64,000 nt of DNA from Nocardioides_C sp963700955 (GTDB taxonomy: Bacteria; Actinomycetota; Actinomycetes; Propionibacteriales; Nocardioidaceae): assembly GCA_963700955.1 (NCBI GenBank), contig CAVOZH010000011.1, positions 62,001 to 126,000 on the forward strand. The letters run 5' to 3'. A program made the translations under genes and the position numbers. Below are positions 8,005 through 15,164 of this stretch, one piece after another; position 1 is the first letter of the stretch, and each line of letters starts with the position of its first letter. Under the pieces are notes generated by a model, which did not search any database, was not told the origin of the DNA, and worked only from the letters and a program-made list of their open reading frames with translations.

Positions 8005-9048
8005 ATGAACCGACCGACGGCCCCGCGCGTCCGTCGCCTCACGCCGACAGCAGCCCTTGCCGTCGTCCTGGTCCTCGCGCCGGGACTCGTCTCCGCGGCT
8101 ACGGCGGACACCGCGACCTCGCCGGCCTCGACCACCGTCACCGCCCGGATGACGAGCACCCGCGTCGAGGTCCACACCGCGGTGTACGTATCGGGCAGGG
8201 TGACCGGCGGTAGCCGTGCGATCCAGGTCGTCGAGAAGCTGCCCTCAGGCTGGCGGGTCGTCGGCTCGGCCAACAGCGTCAGGAACGGCGGCTTCCGGGT
8301 TCAGGCACCCACCAGGTACTACGGCAGGCACGTCTACGCCGTGATGGCCCCCGCCACCAGCACGCACGCCGCCGCCACGTCCGCGCTTCAGACCGTGGTC
8401 GTCACGCCGTCGTACCGTCCCGCCGGCTCCGCATCCTCCTGGTCCTACATCCGGGGCCCGCGCGAGCGGATGCGCTTCGACCCGTGTCAGGTCATCACCT
8501 ACCGGGTGAACGCCCGCCGCGGAGGCAAGCGCGCGCTCGCCGACGTCAAGGGCGCCTTCAACCGCATCGGCGAGGCGTCCGGCATGCGATTCAGGTACCT
8601 CGGCTCCACGAACGCGACCCCGAGGGCCAACCGCACCGGCCAGTGGCCCGAGGACGCGAACATCGTGATCGCCTGGCAGGACCGCAAGAAGGCGGCGAAC
8701 CTCGGTTCGTGGGCCGGCGTCGGTGGCCCGGAGTTGTCCATGGGCGGCGCCCGTGACGCGCTGGGCGCGGTGTACGAGACCCAGAAGGCGAGCGTGTTGC
8801 TGGCTGCTGACCTCCACCTCGCCGGCGGGTTCGGCACCGGTCCGCGCCACGGCTTCCAGGGGACTCGGGGCCAGTTGCTGATGCACGAGATCACCCACGC
8901 CCTCGGTGGCGGTCACACGTCGGGGCAGGGCCAGATCATGGAACCGGTGATGGACAACGACCCGGCCCGGTTCGGAGCCGGTGACCTCACACTGCTCAGC
9001 AGGATCGGGATGGCCTCGGGCTGCATGATCACGCACGCCGGGGAGTGA
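8005..9048 (+). CDS. Secreted zinc metalloprotease (matrixin/metzincin-like)
   Basis: 347-aa exported protein. Residues 1-35 form a signal peptide (basic MNRPTAPRVRRLTPT, hydrophobic AALAVVLVLAPGLVSA, then ATAD). Residues 40-135 form a beta-rich region, possibly an immunoglobulin-like or bacterial surface domain. The catalytic part carries the metzincin zinc motif HEITHALGGGH at 294-304, with glutamate 295 as the base, followed by MEPVMDNDP, a plausible Met-turn. The conserved piece TYRVNARRGGKRALADV before it is typical of actinobacterial matrixin-like peptidases. Substrate unknown. Stands alone, followed by tRNA-Lys. Confidence 0.85.
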   Translation: MNRPTAPRVRRLTPTAALAVVLVLAPGLVSAATADTATSPASTTVTARMTSTRVEVHTAVYVSGRVTGGSRAIQVVEKLPSGWRVVGSANSVRNGGFRVQAPTRYYGRHVYAVMAPATSTHAAATSALQTVVVTPSYRPAGSASSWSYIRGPRERMRFDPCQVITYRVNARRGGKRALADVKGAFNRIGEASGMRFRYLGSTNATPRANRTGQWPEDANIVIAWQDRKKAANLGSWAGVGGPELSMGGARDALGAVYETQKASVLLAADLHLAGGFGTGPRHGFQGTRGQLLMHEITHALGGGHTSGQGQIMEPVMDNDPARFGAGDLTLLSRIGMASGCMITHAGE

Positions 9049-9179
9049 CGTCGCAGCCGCGAGGTCACGCAGGTCGGCCGATAGGGAGGCACTTGTGTCT
9101 GCGATGATGTGCCCGGGTCAGAGTGGTGGTAATTCCCGAGGCTAGTCCTCAGGGTTCTCCGAACGAGTCCCTTTGTCCC

Positions 9180-9255
9180 GGGCCTCTAGCTCAATTGGCA
9201 GAGCAGCGGACTTTTAATCCGCGGGTTGTGGGTTCGAGTCCCACGGGGCCTACCA
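9180..9255 (+). tRNA. tRNA-Lys (anticodon UUU)
   Basis: Cloverleaf is complete: acceptor GGGCCTC pairs with GGGGCCT (two G-U pairs), D arm GCTCAATTGGCAGAGC, anticodon stem GCGGA/TCCGC around loop CTTTTAA, T arm GTGGG-TTCGAGT-CCCAC, encoded CCA at 9253-9255. Anticodon TTT at loop positions 34-36. An IS481 element starts one base after the CCA, yet the tRNA stays whole. Confidence 0.96.
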
Positions 9256-9256
9256 C
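9247..9256 (+). repeat. Left copy of 10-bp target duplication of IS481 element
   Basis: GGCCTACCAC, made of the last bases of the tRNA plus CCA and C, is repeated exactly at 10635-10644 on the far side of the element. Ten bases is inside the range known for the IS481 family. Confidence 0.75.
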
Positions 9257-10634
9257 TGTCGGTGTAGTACTCCGGCTGAGGCTTGACGTTTCGGCTTCGG
9301 CTGATGCCTGACAGTGTTCCGGCTGACGCTTGACAGCCGTGTCGGCTGATTCTTGACACTCCCGTGATGAGGGAGATGAGCGTGGCCGAGCAGCGGTACC
9401 AGGCCGTGTTGGGCGTGATCGCCGACGGCCGGGACGTGAAGGAAGTCGCCGCCCAGTGGGGCGTGAGCCGGCAGACGATGCATGCCTGGCTGGCCAAGTA
9501 CGAGTTCGGCGGACTGGAGGGTCTGGCGGACCGTTCACATCGTCCGAGGTCGTGTCCGCACCAGATGCCCGCCGAGGTCGAGGCGGCGGTGCTCGAGCTG
9601 CGCAGGACGCGGCCGTTCTGGGGGCCGCGCAGGATCGCCTTGGAGGTGGCCAAGCGCGGGGTGGTTCCTGCGCCCTCGGCGTCGGGTGTGTATCGGGCGC
9701 TGGTCCGCGCCGGCATGGTGGAGTCCCAGCCCCGTCACCGCCGCCGGGAGAAGTGGCGACGGTGGGAGCGCAGCCGCCCGATGGAGCTGTGGCAGATGGA
9801 CATCGTGGGCGGGTTCTTGCTGGCCGACGGGTCCCACGCCAAGGCGTTGACCGGGGTCGACGACCACTCCCGGTACTGCGTCTCGGCGCTGTTGATGCCC
9901 CGGGAGCGCACCCAGCCGGTGTGTGAGGGCCTGGCGTCGGCGCTGCGCCGTCACGGCGTCCCGGAGCAGATCCTCACCGACAACGGCAAGGTGTTCACCG
10001 GCCGGTTCCACCATCCGCCGGTGGAGGTCTTGTTCGACCGGATCTGTCGCGAGAACGGGGTCGAGCACCTGCTCACCCAGCCCCGATCGCCCACCACCAC
10101 CGGCAAGATCGAGCGTTTCCACCGCACCCTGCGCGCGGAGTTCGACACCACCCGGGTGTTCACCAGCCTGGCCGCGGCTCAGGGAGCGCTGGACGAGTGG
10201 GTGGCGTACTACAACGAACAACGGCCCCACCAGGCCCTGGACTACGACACGCCCGGGGTGCGGTTCGCGCAGCAGCGACCTGTGGGTGCGACCGGCCAGG
10301 TGGGGCAGGTGGCGACGTGGGTGCGGCCGGTCCCGGACCGCGACGGTGAGTCCTGGGTGACACGCAAGGTCTGCTCCAACGGCATCGTGTGCGTCTCCTG
10401 GCAGCAGGTCAGCATCGGCAAGCACCGGGCAGGACAGCGCTGCGACGTGCTGGTCACCCCAGAGCTGCTCCAGTTCTGGATCGACGACGAACTCCTCAAG
10501 ACCGCGAAACGACGCAGCACCGGGGAGGTGAGGAAGAAGTACGCCGCAGGCACCGGCAAACGTGCCTAACCTGTAGTTCAGAGTGTCAAGGATCAGCCGA
10601 AACAGATCCGTCAACCCTCAACCGACTTCGGACA
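9257..10634 (+). mobile_element. IS481-family insertion sequence, complete
   Basis: The element runs from TGTCGG to CGGACA (1378 bp). The left end holds four diverged copies of a motif like CGGCTGAnnCTTGACA at about 9272, 9294, 9322 and 9340; the right end holds the inverted motif GTGTCAAGGATCAGCCGA at about 10582 and a weaker one at about 10602. The outermost bases and spacing align between ends when one is reversed. A 10-bp direct repeat flanks it. One intact transposase gene is inside, so the element may be active. Confidence 0.8.
9367..10569 (+). CDS. IS481-family transposase
   Basis: 400-aa DDE transposase. An N-terminal helix-turn-helix (VKEVAAQWGVSRQTMHAWLA) is followed by a second winged region, then the rve catalytic core with D in LWQMDIVGG, D in ILTDNGK and E in TGKIERFHR, and the closing YYNEQRPHQAL motif. 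No frameshift or internal stop. The ATG at 9367 is used here; a GTG one codon earlier is possible. A C-terminal extension of about 100 residues after the core is usual for this subgroup. Confidence 0.93.
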   Translation: MREMSVAEQRYQAVLGVIADGRDVKEVAAQWGVSRQTMHAWLAKYEFGGLEGLADRSHRPRSCPHQMPAEVEAAVLELRRTRPFWGPRRIALEVAKRGVVPAPSASGVYRALVRAGMVESQPRHRRREKWRRWERSRPMELWQMDIVGGFLLADGSHAKALTGVDDHSRYCVSALLMPRERTQPVCEGLASALRRHGVPEQILTDNGKVFTGRFHHPPVEVLFDRICRENGVEHLLTQPRSPTTTGKIERFHRTLRAEFDTTRVFTSLAAAQGALDEWVAYYNEQRPHQALDYDTPGVRFAQQRPVGATGQVGQVATWVRPVPDRDGESWVTRKVCSNGIVCVSWQQVSIGKHRAGQRCDVLVTPELLQFWIDDELLKTAKRRSTGEVRKKYAAGTGKRA

Positions 10635-10644
10635 GGCCTACCAC
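10635..10644 (+). repeat. Right copy of 10-bp target duplication
   Basis: GGCCTACCAC directly after the right end CGGACA, identical to 9247-9256. Confidence 0.75.
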
Positions 10645-10661
10645 TGTCGCCTACCACTGTC
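10636..10661 (+). repeat. 13-bp tandem repeat of the tRNA-Lys 3' end, possible attachment-site scar
   Basis: GCCTACCACTGTC occurs twice in tandem (10636-10648 and 10649-10661). With the IS removed, the first copy would be the natural 3' end of tRNA-Lys plus flank. A second copy of a tRNA end beside a decayed integrase gene is what a small integrative element would leave, though 13 bp is short for an att core. Confidence 0.4.
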
Positions 10662-10679
10662 ACACCCCCTCTGACCTGC

Positions 10680-11085
10680 GAAGACGCGGCCAGAGGGGTC
10701 CCCCGGGGCCCGCTAACGCCTCTGTAACCCGCTTGGCGACAAGCCCTTGCCCTTTCACGCGGACGATCGTCCGCCGTACGCGACCGTGCCCTGCGCGAGG
10801 TCGACGTCGGCCCAGGTGACGCCGAGTGCCTCCCCCAGTCGCAACCCGGTCGCAAGCATGGACCGCGCGAGCTCCGGGCGATCGTTCCGCCCTGGGAACG
10901 GGCTGGCGTCCAACAGCGCCGCCCACCACGTACGCAGTTCCTCCACCGACAACGCCCGCGCCGTCCGGTCTCTGTCGAGCTCCAGAGGAGTCAGGTCACG
11001 GACAGTGTTCGTGACGAGCGCGCCGCGTCGAACCAGCCACCCGCAGATCCCCGAGAGGACGGACCGGGTCAGTTTCGGATGCGCT
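10680..11085 (-). pseudogene. Degraded tyrosine recombinase (phage-type integrase)
   Basis: Reading toward the tRNA, the frame gives AHPKLTRSVLSGICGWLVRR, then VTNTVRDLTPLELDRDRTAR, ALSVEELRTWWAALLDASPF and LARSMLATGLRLGEALGVTW ADVDL, the classic core-binding and first catalytic (RLGEAL arginine) region of actinobacterial integrases. An in-frame TGA stands upstream near 11086, and near 10776 the reading shifts by one base to RTIVRVKGQGLVAK, the next expected segment. The C-terminal half with HxxR and the tyrosine is gone. Clearly inactive. It marks a lost integrative element at tRNA-Lys. Confidence 0.8.
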
Positions 11086-11260
11086 CAGACCCGGCATGCA
11101 CGGCCGTAGAGCATCGAACAACTCACGCACACGCCGACGAGCGGTCGTACCGCGGGCGCGCCTTGGATTCGGTGACCTGTCCGGTGGTGGACGGGCACGA
11201 TGTCGGGGACCGCTCCGCCCGGCAATCTCAGAAGATCGTCACGAAAAGTCCGGTGCGAAG

Positions 11261-11290
11261 TGCAACGTTTCGGGTTGCTGCGACGACTGA
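11261..11290 (+). promoter_or_regulatory. Candidate autoregulated ECF promoter
   Basis: TGCAACGTTTCGGGTTGC contains the inverted arms GCAAC (11262-11266) and GTTGC (11274-11278), and CGACGACTG follows 22 bases after the first arm. GCAAC-type -35 and CGAC-type -10 pairs are typical for ECF sigma targets. It lies 10-39 bp before the ECF sigma start. Confidence 0.35.
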
Positions 11291-11299
11291 AGAGGTGTG

Positions 11300-11764
11300 A
11301 TGACGACAGAGGGGCAGGTGCCCGCCTTGGGGCTCGAGGAGGCGTACCGCGAGTACCGGCTTGCGCTCCTGCGGCTGGCGTACTTGATGTCCGGTTCGCA
11401 CGACGTGAGCGAGGACGTGGTCCAGTCTGTGTTCACCTCGGCGCATGACCGCTGGGACCAGATCGAGAACCCGCTGCCCTACCTCAAGAGAGCCGTGGTC
11501 AACGTCGTCAAGGACAGGCAACGGCGACGCCTGCGCCTGCTGGCGAGAACCCCTGAACGACCGCTGGTGGCCCTCCCACCGGAGATCGACGAGACGTGGG
11601 CGCACATAGCACGGCTGCCGTGGGTCCAGCGCGCCGTCGTCGTCCTCCACTACTACGAGGACCTTCCCCTGACCGAGGTGGCAGCCGTCCTCGACCGCCC
11701 GGCAGCAACTGTCCGCTCCGACCACCGCCGCGCTCTCGACAAGCTCCGAAAGGCGCTCGCATGA
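11300..11764 (+). CDS. ECF RNA polymerase sigma factor (SigE-family, sigma-70 regions 2 and 4)
   Basis: 154 aa. Region 2 covers about residues 10-75 (YREYRLALLRLAYLMSGSHD, DVVQSVFTSAHDRW), and region 4 covers about 95-150 with the helix-turn-helix PLTEVAAVLDRPAATVRSDH. The arrangement resembles the short SigE-family ECF factors common in actinomycetes. The ATG at 11300 has GAAGAGG upstream; a GTG one codon earlier is possible. The stop overlaps the start of the next gene (ATGA at 11761-11764), pointing to a sigma/regulator pair. A possible self-promoter lies at 11261-11290. Confidence 0.9.
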   Translation: MTTEGQVPALGLEEAYREYRLALLRLAYLMSGSHDVSEDVVQSVFTSAHDRWDQIENPLPYLKRAVVNVVKDRQRRRLRLLARTPERPLVALPPEIDETWAHIARLPWVQRAVVVLHYYEDLPLTEVAAVLDRPAATVRSDHRRALDKLRKALA

Positions 11765-12474
11765 ACGACACCCAGAACCCTCACAACATCGAGCAGCGCG
11801 TGCGACACACCCTCCACAGCGTTGCGGAGACGGTCACCGAGGACGCGTTCGCGACCACCACCCAGCCCACCGTCGCCCGGAGGTCGCACCGCAGGCGGCG
11901 CATCGCACTGGGTGTCGGCGCGGTCGCCGTCCCCCTGGCGCTGGCGGCATCCGCCTTCGTCCACGAGGGACCCGAGTACGTCGACACCATCGCCCCAGAG
12001 CGAATCGTCATGACCGGCAGTGTGGACGGCAGCCGCTACCTGCTCGTCGAGTCGGACCGGACCGGCGAGTGTGGTGAGCCGGTCACCGGGGTGGAGCTGG
12101 TCGAGGAGAAGGAGAACCTGCTCGGCAGCGAATGGAACACCCAGGGCTATGAGTACGGCGAGGAGACCGAGACGGGCTGCGGCTACGTCAACGACACCTC
12201 CCGCTACCTCAAGAACCCGGCGCTCTTCACCGCCTCGGGGAGCCATGTCGGCGACTCGTTCGTCTGGGTCTACGCCGTCCACCCCGATGTCACCGCCGTG
12301 CGCATCACCTCAGGCGACTACACCAAGGACCTGAAGGTCTACGAGGTCGACGGAGCCGGATACGCCCCCTTCGAGATCCCGAAGGACATGGACGCGTACA
12401 CCTCCGAACTCCTCATCGACGGCCAGGTCGTCCCCGGCTCCGAAGAAGTGCGGAAGGTGCCGCGACGACCGTGA
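11761..12474 (+). CDS. Membrane-anchored protein co-transcribed with the ECF sigma factor
   Basis: 237 aa. An N-terminal cytoplasmic part of about 40 residues (MNDTQNPHNIEQRVRHTLHS) precedes an arginine-rich stretch RRSHRRRRIALG and one helix (residues about 45-62, VGAVAVPLALAASAFV). The rest (about 170 residues, acidic, with paired cysteines around ECGEP and GCGYVND) should lie outside. Position and topology fit an anti-sigma factor or sensor partner, but no zinc HxxxCxxC anti-sigma motif is present, so this is inference. It is coupled to the sigma gene by a 4-bp overlap. Confidence 0.75.
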   Translation: MNDTQNPHNIEQRVRHTLHSVAETVTEDAFATTTQPTVARRSHRRRRIALGVGAVAVPLALAASAFVHEGPEYVDTIAPERIVMTGSVDGSRYLLVESDRTGECGEPVTGVELVEEKENLLGSEWNTQGYEYGEETETGCGYVNDTSRYLKNPALFTASGSHVGDSFVWVYAVHPDVTAVRITSGDYTKDLKVYEVDGAGYAPFEIPKDMDAYTSELLIDGQVVPGSEEVRKVPRRP

Positions 12475-12528
12475 TGACCCCGGCAGAAGCGGAAGCAGAA
12501 CGTCCGCAACGCGGTCTACGGTGTCGCC

Positions 12529-12660
12529 ATGGCGGACAGTGAAACCCCGTGGGAACCTCCTCTCGCCGGCACCGAGGCCGAGCACCTCCTCGGCGGCGGA
12601 GGTGAACTCCCAGTCGACGGTGTCCCACGGCGCGCCGGGCGACTGTCCAGCGGAAAGTCA
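12529..12660. pseudogene. Scrambled remnant of a DinB/DUF664-like gene
   Basis: On the plus strand 12529-12591 encodes a start codon and PWEPPLAGTEAEHL, which resembles the N-terminus of actinobacterial DinB-like (DUF664) proteins. On the minus strand 12660-12590 encodes FRWTV and, in another frame, APWDTVDWEFTSAAE, which resemble inner segments of the same family. The pieces are too short and point opposite ways, as after an inversion. The family match is from memory, so I rate it low. Confidence 0.35.
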
Positions 12661-12679
12661 AGCACCTCGCGCTCGACGT

Positions 12680-14299
12680 TCACCTTCTCAGCAGCGCTGC
12701 CTTGAAGACCCTGCTCATGTCCGCCGGGTCCCGGGCCACGTAGCTCCGGCCGCCTGTGGCCGCGACGATACGGCGCAGCGCCTGGGCGTCCGCGTCGGGC
12801 CCGACCCCGATGGCGATGACGGAGACGGGGTGGGAGGGGTCGCGTTCGTGCCCGAGGGTGCGGATCAGTTGCGGCAGCGAGATGCTGCCCGGGTCCTCGT
12901 TCCGCCCGTCGGTCATCAGAACGACGGCGTTGACCGCCTGCCCCTCGTAGCCGGACCGAACCGCACGCACCGCCGCCAGGGTGGTGTCGTAGAGCCCGGT
13001 ACCGCCGTACGTCAGGCGAGGAAGCTCCGCCATGGCGCGGTCGAGCTGTCGGCGCTGACCAACGCCACCGACCCGCGCGTCCAGCCGTCGGATCGGCACC
13101 AGCTCGCGATGATCCCGGTCCCGGCCGCCCAGGCCGACGGAGAACGCCCACATCCCGATCCGGGCCTGGTCGGGGAACATTCCCAGCGCATCCGCCGACG
13201 CCTTCGACGCGAGGGAGACCCTGGTCTGCCCGGCGGTCACCTGGTCCATCGAGCCGGACACGTCGAAGACGCCGAGGATCCGCGACGGCACCGTGAGCAC
13301 CGACCAGCGTCGGAGCATGGTGGCGACCGCGTCGGCTCTCGGCTGGGGCAGGACACGCAACTTACCGGCGCCCCGATCCAGCGGCAGGGGCTGGAGGTCC
13401 GCCGCCCGAAACCCTGCCACCTCGAGGAGCTTCGCACCCGCCGGGCTCCCCAGGTAGTCGGCCAGCTGGTCGGCCGCCTCGAGGCTGGCTTGCTCCTCGG
13501 TGAGGGCGACGAGCGGGTAGTTCAGCACCATCGTCCCGGTCTCGGGAACCCGCGCCTCGAGGTCGCGCCCGAAGCCGTGAGCCCGACGGTCCAGCAGCTG
13601 CTGCTCGCTGAGGATCGCCGCGCCGCCCGGGTCGAGTGCGAGCTGGGTCAGGTCTCTGGGCGCGTCCCTGTCCCCGCCGAGGCGTTGAGCAAGCGGCACC
13701 ATCACTGAGTCGACGTTCGTGTCGGAACCCCGGCTCGAGTCCGACTCGGCCTTCAGGGCGAGCAGCGCCGCGGCCGGCGCAGAGCTGCGAAGGGGATCCA
13801 CGAACGTGACGTCGTCGCGGGAGAGAACCTCACGCCAGGAGTGCGGTTGAGAGTTCCCGCGGCTGGCGACGACCACGGGAGACCTGGCCAGTGATCGGGC
13901 GACCACTGTCGGCTCACCTGCGAAGCCGTCGATTCGCTCGAGCCAGGCCGAGGAGTCCGGCACCCACAGGTCCGGCGAGCCGGCGGCACGCGCGTCGAGG
14001 GACCGAGAGACTTCGTTCGGCGCGGCGGCGCGCACCTGGTAGTCCACGCAGTGGCCATCGACCTCGGCGCCGTTCTGCTCCAGGCTCGAGGCAGCGTCCT
14101 GGAGCACATCGACGGTCTCCTGAGTCGCGGCGATCGAGACCGGCAACGAGCCGTCGCATCCACCGAGACCGGGAAGTGAGGCGTTGGCGCTGAACAGGAC
14201 GCCTCCGAGGGCGACGGGGAGCACCGCCACCAGAACCAACAGCTGCCAGGGTGCCCGCTGCCGTCCTCGGCTGGGGGCCGCTGAGTGCCGTCCAGGCAT
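12680..14299 (-). CDS. Exported substrate-binding plus von Willebrand A domain protein
   Basis: 539 aa. Basic N-terminus (SRGRQRAPWQ) then one hydrophobic segment (LLVLVAVLPVALGGVLFSAN) that is a signal peptide or anchor. Residues about 45-330 look like a type 2 periplasmic binding protein (SPDLWVPDSSAWLERIDG, VVVASRG, then a LEAADQLADYLGSPAG segment near the end). Residues about 340-539 form a VWA domain with a full MIDAS site: DVSGSMD starting at D346, then GGTGLYDTT and VVLMTDGRNED. The fusion suggests a surface adhesion or metal-dependent scaffold role. No chaperone ATPase (MoxR) is nearby. The ATG at 14299 sits 9 nt after AGAAGGG. Confidence 0.85.
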   Translation of the reverse strand: MPGRHSAAPSRGRQRAPWQLLVLVAVLPVALGGVLFSANASLPGLGGCDGSLPVSIAATQETVDVLQDAASSLEQNGAEVDGHCVDYQVRAAAPNEVSRSLDARAAGSPDLWVPDSSAWLERIDGFAGEPTVVARSLARSPVVVASRGNSQPHSWREVLSRDDVTFVDPLRSSAPAAALLALKAESDSSRGSDTNVDSVMVPLAQRLGGDRDAPRDLTQLALDPGGAAILSEQQLLDRRAHGFGRDLEARVPETGTMVLNYPLVALTEEQASLEAADQLADYLGSPAGAKLLEVAGFRAADLQPLPLDRGAGKLRVLPQPRADAVATMLRRWSVLTVPSRILGVFDVSGSMDQVTAGQTRVSLASKASADALGMFPDQARIGMWAFSVGLGGRDRDHRELVPIRRLDARVGGVGQRRQLDRAMAELPRLTYGGTGLYDTTLAAVRAVRSGYEGQAVNAVVLMTDGRNEDPGSISLPQLIRTLGHERDPSHPVSVIAIGVGPDADAQALRRIVAATGGRSYVARDPADMSRVFKAALLRR

Positions 14300-14585
14300 G
14301 ATCACGCGCCCTTCTCGTACCGGTTGGTCCCCTCCCGCCGGCTCCGCAGCCTAGGACACCGAGGTGTCCGGTGCGTGCACCACTCCAGCCATCACCGCCT
14401 AAGTGAAATGCACGTCACAGTTCGGCATGGTCTTGGGAGGAGCAAGACGCACATCCGCTCTGAACAAGGGAAAACGTGGTCTGCGCGGTTGTCGCAACTC
14501 ACCTGCGGATCGAGGACATCTCGGAGTTCGACCGCCTATACCCAGGACTCCGAGCTTTCGCGCGAGCAGAGTAAGTTAAGGACTC

Positions 14586-14909
14586 GTGTTGGCGGAGATG
14601 AGCAGCTTTGAAGCCGCCGCTTACGCGCAGATGCTGAAAGCTGCGCTCGCGCGGCGTGAGCAGACAGACAGGGTTCCGGTTCGGCTCCCGATGGTCGCCT
14701 CGTACTCGAGGCTGGACACGGTCTTGCGAGAGTGGGAGTCCTCCGCCGCAGACGCGGTGCTGCTGCGCGATTCCGGTCCGGCAGTCCGAGTGGCGTCGGT
14801 CGCGCAGCTGCAGCAGGAGAGGGAGCCGTGGCCACCTCGGGGGGTACTGGCCGCAGCCGATGGCACATGGGTCCTCGAGCATGACGGTCGCGTCACCCGG
14901 ATGTACTGA
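14586..14909 (+). CDS. Hypothetical protein
   Basis: 107 aa, no signal peptide or membrane segment. Helical N-terminus (FEAAAYAQMLKAALARREQT) and a mixed C-terminus with ADGTWVLEHDGRVTRMY. AAGGA lies 4 nt before the GTG start. The 280 bp upstream hold no gene I can support, but contain the 9-mer AGTAAGTTA at 14570-14578, just before the ribosome site. Family not recognised. Confidence 0.45.
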   Translation: MLAEMSSFEAAAYAQMLKAALARREQTDRVPVRLPMVASYSRLDTVLREWESSAADAVLLRDSGPAVRVASVAQLQQEREPWPPRGVLAAADGTWVLEHDGRVTRMY

Positions 14910-14952
14910 CATCGGGATCATCGTCAGTGCGCTCGAGGTACGCCGAGGATGC

Positions 14953-15093
14953 CTAGCTCCGGAGACGTACCGCCTGATCCGACTCACCCGATCTTTGCCA
15001 CATCAGGTAGGCAGTGATGAATCCCCAGGCGGCCAGAAGAACCAGGGCGGCCAATCGGGGGGTCGAGTCGAAGAGCCCGACGTACGGCACCAT
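14953..15093 (-). CDS. Very small membrane protein, hypothetical
   Basis: 46 aa from the ATG at 15093: MVPYVGLFDSTPRLAALVLL followed by AAWGFITAYLMWQRSGESDQ. One helix of about 20 residues and a charged tail. GGTGGGA is upstream. It follows the copper ATPase stop (15165) on the same strand by 72 bp and could be the last gene of that unit. Weakly supported. Confidence 0.35.
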   Translation of the reverse strand: MVPYVGLFDSTPRLAALVLLAAWGFITAYLMWQRSGESDQAVRLRS

Positions 15094-15164
15094 CGTCCCA
15101 CCAAGCCACCGCTCTAGTCCGTCCCAGCGTCCCAAGTCCGTCGGCAGCTCGGCGTACGGTCGAG

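Noticed and set aside
9123..9311. Peptide with GPLAQLAEQRTFNPRVVGSS on the plus strand
   Set aside because: This is the well-known artefact of translating a tRNA gene; it lies on tRNA-Lys.
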